Source: an uncultured Prevotellaceae bacterium
Lineage (GTDB): Bacteria; Bacteroidota; Bacteroidia; Bacteroidales; Muribaculaceae
Reading direction: 5' to 3'
Assembly (NCBI GenBank): GCA_946055125.1
Contig: CAMGFF010000104.1
Span: 1-7,501, forward strand
Length of the DNA stretch: 7,501 nt
Shown piece by piece: positions 1 through 5,540 of this stretch (position 1 is the stretch's first letter; every line of letters begins with the position of its first letter). A program made the position numbers and the translations under genes. Under the pieces are notes generated by a model. That model saw only the letters and a list, made by a program, of their open reading frames with translations. It did no database searches and had not been told where the DNA came from.

Positions 1-686
1 TTGAGACCGGTACTCCCACCTACCTCGCTCACCTCCTCGTGCGCCACAACTACAAGCTTGAGGATATGACCCGCGTGGAGGTGGATGAGGACGTGCTCAA
101 CAGCATCGACTCCGAATCGACCAACCCAATCCCGGTTATCTACCAGAGCGGCTACCTTACAATCAAAGGCTACGACGAGGAGTTCAAGCTCTACCGACTC
201 GGTTTCCCAAACAAGGAGGTGGAAGACGGCTTCATGAAATTCCTTATCCCATATTATCTCACGAACAACGAGCAACAGTCAACATCGTTTGATTTCCGCA
301 AATACGTCCAGGACCTCCGCAACGGCAACGCCGATGAGTTCGTTGCACGGATGCGCGCCCTCTTTGCCGACACCCCCTACGAGCTCGTGCGTGACCTCGA
401 GAACCACTACCAGAACCAGGTGTGGCTTTTCCACAAGCTCATGGGAATGTATGTGCAGGCCGAGTACCACACCAGCAACGGGCGCATCGACATGGTGCTC
501 CTCACCCCACGCTTCTGCTACATCGTGGAGTTCAAGTTCGACGGCTCGGCACAGCAGGCGCTCGACCAGATCTCGCGCAAGGACTACGCCCTCCCATTCA
601 CCCTCACCGGCCAGCAGATAATCCGCGTGGGCATCAACATCTCCCCCGCCACCCGCAACATCGACCAGTGCCTCATCGCCCGCTAA
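1..686 (+). CDS. AAA-ATPase-like / PD-(D/E)XK_9 nuclease-fold protein (C-terminal part)
   Basis: This is a 5'-truncated gene. The frame is open from position 3 (the first two bases finish a cut codon) and stops with TAA at 684-686, giving about 227 residues. A GTG at 39 is internal: the residues before it read ETGTPTYLAHLL, which matches the conserved TGTPTFLxxLL stretch of the AAA-ATPase-like family (Pfam PF09820). This is followed by the family hallmarks YQSGYLTIKGYD and LGFPNKEVEDGF. The last third is a PDDEXK_9 (formerly DUF1703) domain. It shows the nuclease-fold core as GRIDMV (Asp codon 489-491) and VEFKF (Glu 528-530, Lys 534-536), then ALDQI. Complete members are roughly 500 residues, so the P-loop ATPase part lies upstream of the window. 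These proteins occur in many copies in gut Bacteroidetes and their role is unknown. The D...ExK residues suggest nuclease competence, but no activity is established to my knowledge. A weak hairpin follows the stop. Confidence 0.9.
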   Translation, partial: ETGTPTYLAHLLVRHNYKLEDMTRVEVDEDVLNSIDSESTNPIPVIYQSGYLTIKGYDEEFKLYRLGFPNKEVEDGFMKFLIPYYLTNNEQQSTSFDFRKYVQDLRNGNADEFVARMRALFADTPYELVRDLENHYQNQVWLFHKLMGMYVQAEYHTSNGRIDMVLLTPRFCYIVEFKFDGSAQQALDQISRKDYALPFTLTGQQIIRVGINISPATRNIDQCLIAR

Positions 687-699
687 ATCACCCTCCCGA

Positions 700-721
700 A
701 AAAGCGCAAAAATACGCTTTT
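700..721 (+). terminator. weak hairpin, possible terminator of the upstream gene
   Basis: A perfect 7-base inverted repeat, AAAAGCG (700-706) and CGCTTTT (715-721), encloses an 8-base loop. It starts 13 bases after the stop of the AAA-like gene. The stem is short and AT-rich, and the only T tract is the arm itself, so termination would be weak. A second AT-only inverted repeat, AAAAAT/ATTTTT, lies at 751-765. Confidence 0.35.
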
Positions 722-810
722 GCCAACATAAAATGAGCTAAAAATGCGCTAAAAATATGATTTTTCAGCTTTTTGACACTGTGAGTGCGTGCTGTTTCAA
801 AAAAAATGAG

Positions 811-818
811 TATCTTTG
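811..818 (+). promoter_or_regulatory. Bacteroidetes-type -7 promoter box for pnp
   Basis: TATCTTTG at 811-818 matches the Bacteroidetes -7 consensus TAnnTTTG exactly. Transcription would start a few bases downstream, near 822-826, leaving a leader of about 25 bases before the ATG at 849. No clear -33 TTTG lies at the usual 19-21 base spacing; the nearest TTTG (772-775) is too far away. The box also argues against the in-frame TTG at 816 being the pnp start, because that TTG sits inside it. Confidence 0.6.
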
Positions 819-848
819 CAAGAATTTTTACATGTAGAAAAAATATTT

Positions 849-3089
849 ATGGTAACACCTATCAAAAAAACCATCGACCTTGGTGACGGACGAGTGATCA
901 CCCTCGAGACAGGTAAGCTTGCCAAGCAAGCCGATGGAGCGGTTGAGCTGCGCATGAACAACACAATGCTTCTTGCGACAGTGGTTTCGGCTAAAGAAGC
1001 CGGCGAAGGAGTGGATTTCATGCCACTTCAAGTAGAGTACAAAGAGAAATTTTCGGCTTTTGGCCGATTCCCGGGAGGGTTCCAGAAGCGTGAGGGACGC
1101 GCTTCTGACTATGAAATCCTCACTGCACGCCTCGTTGACCGCGTGCTTCGTCCCTTGTTCCCTGAGAATTATCACGCCGACACTTTCGTGAACATCATCT
1201 TGTTCTCGAGCGATGGTGTGGATATGCCCGACGCTCTTGCCGGCCTGGCTGCTTCGGCCGCTCTGGCAGTGTCCGACGTTCCCTTCAATGGCCCTATCTC
1301 TGAGGTGCGTGTGGCACGTGTGGAGGGCCAGTTTGTCATCAACCCCACTTTCGAGCAGCTTGAGAAAGCCGATATGGACTTAATGGTAGGTGCTACTTAC
1401 GAGAATATCATGATGGTGGAGGGCGAGATGAACGAGGTGAGCGAGGCCGACCTTCTTGAAGCACTCAAGACTGCCCACGAGGCAATCAAGGTGCAGTGCA
1501 AGGCTCAGATGGAGCTTGCCGAGGAAGTGGGCTCCACCACCAAGCGTGAATACTGCCACGAGGTGAACGATGAGGACCTGCGCAAGCAGGTGTGGGACAC
1601 TTGCTACGACAAGGCCTACAAGATTGCCCAGGCCGGCTCGGCCGACAAGCACTGGCGCCAGGACAGCTTCGACGCCATCTGCAACGACTTCATCGAGGCA
1701 ATCCCCGAGGAGGAGCGCGAGGAAAAGACTCCGCTCGTGAAGCGCTACTACCACGACGTGGAGAAAGAGGCTGTGCGCCGCTGCATCCTCGATGAGGGAA
1801 TCCGTCTCGACGGCCGCAAGACCAACGAGATTCGCCCCATCTGGTGCGAGACCGACTATCTCCCCGGACCTCACGGCTCGGCCGTGTTCACTCGCGGTGA
1901 GACTCAGGCTCTTGCCACCGTAACTCTCGGCACCAAGCTCGATGAGAAGATTATCGACGACGTGCTCAATCACGGCACCGAGCGCTTCCTGCTCCACTAC
2001 AACTTCCCCCCATTCTCTACCGGCGAGGCTAAGCCTCAGCGTGGCGTTGGCCGCCGCGAGATTGGTCACGGAAACCTTGCACACCGCGCTCTCAAGAGCA
2101 TGCTCCCCGACAACTTTGCCTACACCGTGCGCATCGTGAGCGACATTCTTGAGTCGAATGGATCTTCGTCGATGGCCACCGTGTGCGCCGGCTGCCTGGC
2201 TCTGCTCGACGCCGGTGTGAAGATGAAGAAGCCCGTGGCCGGTATCGCTATGGGACTTATCACCGACAAGGGCAACGTGAAGCACGCCGTGCTCTCCGAT
2301 ATCCTTGGCGATGAGGACCACCTCGGCGACATGGACTTCAAGGTGACAGGAACTAAGGACGGCATAACCGCCACACAGATGGATATTAAGTGCGACGGTC
2401 TCTCCTACGAGATTCTTGCCCAGGCTCTTGAGCAGGCTCGCGAAGGCCGCCTCCACATCCTCAATATCATCAATGAGACCATTCCTGAGCCTCGCGAGGA
2501 CTACAAGCCTCACGTGCCTCGCATCGTGGCCATGACTGTGGATAAAGACTTCATAGGCGCAATCATCGGCAAGGGTGGCGAGACTATCCAGGGCATTCAG
2601 GAGCGCACCGGCGCTGTCATCACCATCGATGAGATCGACGGCAAGGGCGAGATTGAAATCTCGGCAGCCAACAAAGACTCTATCGAGGCAGCCGTGGCAG
2701 CCATCAAGGCTATCATTGCTGTGCCCGAGGAGGGCGAGATTTACACAGGAAAGGTTCGCTCTATCCTTGAGTTTGGCGCTTTCGTTGAGTTCATGCCCGG
2801 CAAGGACGGCTTGCTCCACATCTCCGAGATTAGCTGGGACCGCCTTGAGGACATGGAGGCCAGCGGCCTGAAAGAAGGCGATGAGGTGACTGTGAAACTC
2901 ATTGAAATCGACAAGAAGAACGGCAAGTTCCGCCTCTCGATGAAGGCTCTCCAGGAGAAGCCCGAGGGCTATGAGGAGCGCCGCGCTCCGCGTCGCGACG
3001 GCGGTAACCGTGGCCCACGCCGTGAGGGTGGCAACGGCGGTAACCGTGGTGGAAACCGTGGTGGAAACCGTGGTCCACGCAAAGACTAA
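849..3089 (+). CDS. pnp: Polyribonucleotide nucleotidyltransferase (PNPase)
   Basis: PNPase degrades RNA 3'-to-5' by phosphorolysis, releasing nucleoside diphosphates, and acts as a cytoplasmic homotrimer. The product is 746 residues, slightly longer than E. coli PNPase. The order is a first RNase PH-like domain, an all-alpha linker, and a second RNase PH-like domain with FSTGEAKPQRGVGRREIGHG and the catalytic-site stretch DILGDEDHLGDMDFKV. A KH domain follows (FIGAIIGKGGETIQGIQ, from about residue 568), then an S1 domain (about 630-700, with GAFVEF and LLHISEIS). From about residue 711 there is an Arg/Gly/Asn-rich tail. The ATG at 849 is chosen because the protein then begins MVTPIKKTIDLGDG, as family members do, and because an upstream TTG at 816 overlaps the promoter box. 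In many bacteria pnp follows rpsO. Here no rpsO is present, and the gene appears monocistronic, with its own promoter and terminator. Confidence 0.98.
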   Translation: MVTPIKKTIDLGDGRVITLETGKLAKQADGAVELRMNNTMLLATVVSAKEAGEGVDFMPLQVEYKEKFSAFGRFPGGFQKREGRASDYEILTARLVDRVLRPLFPENYHADTFVNIILFSSDGVDMPDALAGLAASAALAVSDVPFNGPISEVRVARVEGQFVINPTFEQLEKADMDLMVGATYENIMMVEGEMNEVSEADLLEALKTAHEAIKVQCKAQMELAEEVGSTTKREYCHEVNDEDLRKQVWDTCYDKAYKIAQAGSADKHWRQDSFDAICNDFIEAIPEEEREEKTPLVKRYYHDVEKEAVRRCILDEGIRLDGRKTNEIRPIWCETDYLPGPHGSAVFTRGETQALATVTLGTKLDEKIIDDVLNHGTERFLLHYNFPPFSTGEAKPQRGVGRREIGHGNLAHRALKSMLPDNFAYTVRIVSDILESNGSSSMATVCAGCLALLDAGVKMKKPVAGIAMGLITDKGNVKHAVLSDILGDEDHLGDMDFKVTGTKDGITATQMDIKCDGLSYEILAQALEQAREGRLHILNIINETIPEPREDYKPHVPRIVAMTVDKDFIGAIIGKGGETIQGIQERTGAVITIDEIDGKGEIEISAANKDSIEAAVAAIKAIIAVPEEGEIYTGKVRSILEFGAFVEFMPGKDGLLHISEISWDRLEDMEASGLKEGDEVTVKLIEIDKKNGKFRLSMKALQEKPEGYEERRAPRRDGGNRGPRREGGNGGNRGGNRGGNRGPRKD
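3036..3071 (+). repeat. three 12-base tandem units in the pnp 3' end
   Basis: Two identical units GGTGGAAACCGT (3048-3059 and 3060-3071) are preceded by a two-mismatch copy, GGCGGTAACCGT (3036-3047). The units are in frame and each encodes Gly-Gly-Asn-Arg, building the basic C-terminal tail of PNPase. Copy number could vary by slippage without breaking the frame. Confidence 0.85.
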
Positions 3090-3113
3090 AAACCCCTAAC
3101 CCCAAATACTCCC

Positions 3114-3157
3114 GAGGCGCATCGCCGCATTCCCCCCAGAATGCAGCGATGCGCCTC
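3114..3157 (+). terminator. strong hairpin terminator downstream of pnp
   Basis: Two 19-base arms, 3114-3132 and 3139-3157, pair at 18 of 19 positions around a 6-base loop (CCCCCA). The only mismatch is C3126 against A3145. The hairpin begins 24 bases after the pnp stop and is followed by ACTTTTATG, a short T run. This fits an intrinsic terminator for pnp. On the opposite strand the hairpin lacks a following T run, so action in both directions is less certain. Confidence 0.8.
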
Positions 3158-3191
3158 ACTTTTATGTTTCCAACTACAAATTTCGATTTTG

Positions 3192-3360
3192 CTACAATTC
3201 CCGCCACATATAATCAGCGAGAATGTCAATGCAGCTTTGCAGAGCGCCCATCAGCGAGGCCGTGCCAATTAGTTGGTAAAAATCGATTTGATGTGGCGCT
3301 CTTTGGAGAAGCCTCTATGTATGTGGACTCGTCTTTGTTGTAGAGAGTAACGGTGCGCAT
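3192..3360 (-). pseudogene. candidate small frameshifted reading frame, about 55 residues if repaired
   Basis: I do not recognise this family, and it may not be a gene. Read leftwards from an ATG at 3360, one frame gives MRTVTLYNKDEST, later SATSNRF, and then runs on to a stop at 3226-3228. A neighbouring frame contains YQLIGTASLMGAL followed by QSCIDILADYMWREL and a TAG at 3192-3194. The two halves would join at a run of five A (T on the coding strand) at 3278-3282: removing one base gives a continuous 55-residue protein through ...SNRFYQLIG... . Codon choice on both sides (GAC, GAG, TCC, AGC, GCC, CTG) resembles the neighbours. It could be a decayed gene, a homopolymer sequencing error in a real small gene, or chance. 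The rest of the 3090-3426 gap holds the pnp terminator and nothing else I can name. Confidence 0.35.
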
Positions 3361-3426
3361 TCCGGCCACCACGCACAGCACGACATAGCCCCGACATATT
3401 CTGCGCTAAATACCCATCTCCCGGGC

Positions 3427-4767
3427 TTACATACCCAGGAGGAAGCACTGGAGCCAGATGGCAGCGATACCGGCCACATAGCCGGCCAGGGCGATATGGG
3501 TTATCTTCTTGCAATACCACCAGAATGGCATTTTCTCGATTCCCATTGCCACCACTCCGGCAGCCGAGCCAATGATGAGCAGGCTGCCTCCCACTCCGGC
3601 GCAGAAAGTGAGCAAATGCCAGAAGAGACCGTTCTGCACGAATAGAGCCTCATAGGCGGGATCGGCCACTGTGGCAAGCATCGCTGGATCTACCACAGGA
3701 TACATATTGATGCACGCGGCCACGAGAGGCACATTGTCCACTATCGACGATAGCACGCCAATCGACGAACTAATGAGGTATGGCTCATGAATGGTGTCGT
3801 CGAGCCACTGTGCCATGTTGCTCAGTATTCCGGCCTCCTGCAGCGAGCCCACTGCCATGAGAATGCCAAGGAAAAAGAGAATGGTGGGCATGTCGATGTG
3901 CTTCACCACCTGCGACACTCGTCCCTCAATCGAGGAGTCGAGATGATATTTTCTCACAATAATCTCGGTGAGCAGCCACAGTGCACCCAGCGAGAGGAGC
4001 ATTCCCATGAATGGAGGAAGCCCCGTGAGCGTCTTAAACACCGGCACGAGCAGCAGCCCGGCCACGCCCGAGATGAGTACCAGCTTGCTAAGACGCTGGT
4101 TCACGGTCACGAGCTGCGGGTCGGGGGCCGAAGCCACCTTCACCGTGGCCTGGGTAATACCATCGTCCTTAATCATCTTGCAAGCCATCCACAGCGGCAC
4201 GATAGTGGAAATTATGCAGGGAATGAAGAGGTTGATTATAAGGTCGCCGGTGGTCACATTGTTCTTCATCCACAGCATGATGGTGGTTACGTCGCCAATT
4301 GGCGACCACGCACCGCCACTGTTGGCAGCAATCACAATCACACCGGCAAAGAGCCAGCGGTCGTCCTTGCGTATTAGCATGCGGCGCAGCAGCATCACCA
4401 TGATGATGGTGGTGGTCATGTTGTCGAGCACGGCCGACATGAAGAAAGTGATAAGCACCAGCACGCACAGCAGCTTCTTCTTGCGACGTGCCTTCACATA
4501 CTTGGTGATGAAGTTGAAGCCCTCATATTTGTCGATAAGCTCCACTATTGTCATTGCACCTATGAGAAACATCAATATCTCGCAGGTGTCGCCAAGCTGG
4601 TGGATAATGGCCGTGCTCACATCGGCACACATTCCCGACGCTGCATAGAGCGTCCAGAGCACCGAGCACATCATGAGCGCAAAAGTGGCCTTATTTATTT
4701 CAAGTTTGTGCTCGAGAGCAATAAGTATATATCCTATCACGAAGATAGCTATCATCGCTGTTATCAT
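3427..4767 (-). CDS. nhaD: NhaD-type Na+/H+ antiporter
   Basis: This is a 446-residue integral inner-membrane protein of the ArsB/NhaD (ion transporter) superfamily, expected to expel Na+ (and possibly Li+) in exchange for protons. It has about a dozen hydrophobic segments spread over its whole length. Two internally related halves each carry a conserved Asp-Asn loop: SAVLDNMTTTIIM near residue 115 in the first half and SSIVDNVPLVAA in the second. Other family signatures are AANSGGAWSPIGDVTT, after the first Asp-Asn loop, and GGSLLIIGSAAGV near the C-terminus. Length is normal and the reading frame is intact. The start is the ATG at 4765-4767; an alternative ATG lies four codons further in. 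No Shine-Dalgarno site is visible, as is usual in Bacteroidetes. It lies 89 bases downstream of the DUF4293 gene on the same strand, with no convincing promoter in between, so co-transcription is plausible. A related carboxylate or arsenite transporter is less likely given the NhaD-specific motifs. Confidence 0.92.
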   Translation of the reverse strand: MITAMIAIFVIGYILIALEHKLEINKATFALMMCSVLWTLYAASGMCADVSTAIIHQLGDTCEILMFLIGAMTIVELIDKYEGFNFITKYVKARRKKKLLCVLVLITFFMSAVLDNMTTTIIMVMLLRRMLIRKDDRWLFAGVIVIAANSGGAWSPIGDVTTIMLWMKNNVTTGDLIINLFIPCIISTIVPLWMACKMIKDDGITQATVKVASAPDPQLVTVNQRLSKLVLISGVAGLLLVPVFKTLTGLPPFMGMLLSLGALWLLTEIIVRKYHLDSSIEGRVSQVVKHIDMPTILFFLGILMAVGSLQEAGILSNMAQWLDDTIHEPYLISSSIGVLSSIVDNVPLVAACINMYPVVDPAMLATVADPAYEALFVQNGLFWHLLTFCAGVGGSLLIIGSAAGVVAMGIEKMPFWWYCKKITHIALAGYVAGIAAIWLQCFLLGM

Positions 4768-4823
4768 AGTATAAGCGGCAATTTTTTGAAAGTTCTAATA
4801 GGGAAAATGGGGGTAGTATTATT

Positions 4824-4860
4824 GTAGATTCTTAGGGGCAGCGCAATCCTGAGGGTCTAC
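4824..4860. other. inverted repeat overlapping the DUF4293 stop codon
   Basis: Arms 4824-4836 and 4848-4860 surround an 11-base loop. As plus-strand RNA all 13 positions pair, three of them as G-U. As minus-strand RNA the same three positions become C-A mismatches. The repeat covers the stop codon of the DUF4293 gene (4857-4859). No T run follows on either strand, so it is not a convincing terminator. It may be a processing structure, part of an unannotated plus-strand transcript, or chance. Confidence 0.3.
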
Positions 4861-5279
4861 CTTATGCGGTCGTAGCTGCTCAGTATCTTTATGTCGTTGC
4901 TAATGCCACGGTAGGCCAGCAGGTCCATAATCACCGCCACAATGGGCAGCATGTTGCTCCAGCCCAGCGTCAGGGCATCGCTCTCCATGCCGTTTACCAA
5001 TATCAGCACTGAGGCAAGCAGGAACGCAGTGATTGCGCCTCCCATAATGCACAGCCGGCGCTGAGGCTTGAGCGTGCGATACTTGAAAATTGTCAGCACA
5101 GCGAGCAGCGAGCATAGCAGCGACACCACCATGAAGCCCCACATATACGAGCCACCAAGCATTGTCACCTCACTTGTGGCGCCTGCCACCGTCGTCGTTG
5201 CGATTGTAGAGAATGCGTAAACTCCCATCGCGATTGCCGCAATGAGAAGAAACACACTTTGCCATCTTTGTAAGACCAT
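4857..5279 (-). CDS. DUF4293 family membrane protein
   Basis: This 140-residue protein has four predicted membrane segments: WQSVFLLIAAIAMGVYAF near the N-terminus, a second around GFMVVSLLCSLLAVLTIF, a third around GGAITAFLLASVLILV, and a fourth around LPIVAVIMDLLAY. A basic loop, KYRTLKPQRRLC, follows the second segment. The C-terminal RGISNDIKILSSYDRIR matches the conserved end of the DUF4293 family, which is found in Bacteroidetes and has no known function. The start ATG at 5277-5279 yields the family-typical MVLQRWQ N-terminus. As I recall, in many Bacteroides this gene sits in a cluster with bamD, the omega-like RNA polymerase subunit gene and recN. None of those is present here. A promoter box at 5398-5405 would give it a leader of about 110 bases that includes a palindromic element. 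It may be co-transcribed with nhaD. Confidence 0.87.
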   Translation of the reverse strand: MVLQRWQSVFLLIAAIAMGVYAFSTIATTTVAGATSEVTMLGGSYMWGFMVVSLLCSLLAVLTIFKYRTLKPQRRLCIMGGAITAFLLASVLILVNGMESDALTLGWSNMLPIVAVIMDLLAYRGISNDIKILSSYDRIR

Positions 5280-5331
5280 TGTTTCTGTTGTGTTTAGGTT
5301 TGTTGTTTGTTAAGTTTGATATTATTATTGC

Positions 5332-5397
5332 TGTAATCGAGCGCAAAAGCAATGAGCTTGCTCTTGTTGATTTTGCCGAGATGCAGCCTATCTTATG
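5332..5397. repeat. imperfect palindromic intergenic element in the DUF4293 leader
   Basis: The core is an imperfect hairpin. CAAAA (5344-5348), CAA (5350-5352) and GAGC (5354-5357) face GCTC (5360-5363), TTG (5367-5369) and TTTTG (5371-5375) across a TT loop. The flanks, TCGAGCG on one side and CCGAGATGCAGCCTATCTT on the other, continue a looser symmetry. From memory, sequences with this layout (GAGCGCAA..., a central hairpin, GCCGAGATGCAGCCTATCTT, then GCAAAGTTA) recur upstream of many Bacteroidales genes. Copy number cannot be judged from one window. It lies between the promoter box and the DUF4293 start and so would be transcribed into the leader. Confidence 0.5.
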
Positions 5398-5405
5398 CAA
5401 AGTTA
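5398..5405 (-). promoter_or_regulatory. -7 promoter box for the DUF4293 gene
   Basis: Plus-strand CAAAGTTA reads TAACTTTG on the minus strand, an exact match to TAnnTTTG. Transcription would begin near 5390-5394 and give a leader of about 110 bases ending at the ATG (5279). At the expected -33 distance only a weak TTCG (5426-5429, minus strand) is present. Confidence 0.55.
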
Positions 5406-5512
5406 CAAATATTTATTGTAATTAACGAATTATCACCTAATATTTTTCCCATTATTCACCCACATTGCAACATTTTTCGAGCACAAGCACTCATTTATTT
5501 GTGGAAATTTGC

Positions 5513-5520
5513 TATCTTCG
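5513..5520 (+). promoter_or_regulatory. -7 promoter box for the TPR gene
   Basis: TATCTTCG at 5513-5520 is a one-base variant of TAnnTTTG. It lies 20 bases before the ATG at 5541, implying a very short leader of roughly 15 bases. A TTTG at 5498-5501 is too close to act as the -33 element, so only half of the promoter is recognisable. Confidence 0.5.
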
Positions 5521-5540
5521 TGCAAAAATTCAACACACGC

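Noticed and set aside
816..848. In-frame TTG start that would extend PNPase by 11 residues
   Set aside because: The TTG lies inside the TATCTTTG promoter box, and the ATG at 849 gives the family-typical N-terminus.
1380..2819. 479-residue minus-strand open frame inside pnp
   Set aside because: It is opposite a highly conserved PNPase frame. Its His/Leu/Val-rich composition is what an antisense reading of GC-rich coding DNA produces, and it matches no family.
3149..3343. 64-residue plus-strand frame after pnp
   Set aside because: It begins inside the terminator hairpin, has unremarkable composition and shows no promoter.
3787..4648. Plus-strand open frames of 196 and 226 residues opposite nhaD
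   Set aside because: They are antisense to a clear NhaD antiporter and have no family motifs.
4788..4795. Possible nhaD -7 box (GAACTTTC on the minus strand)
   Set aside because: It departs from TAnnTTTG at two fixed positions and has no -33 partner, so I did not call a separate nhaD promoter.
5170..5400. Minus-strand frame starting MHKIGCISAKS in the DUF4293 leader
   Set aside because: It runs through the palindromic element and overlaps the DUF4293 gene in another frame; the composition follows the repeat, not a protein.
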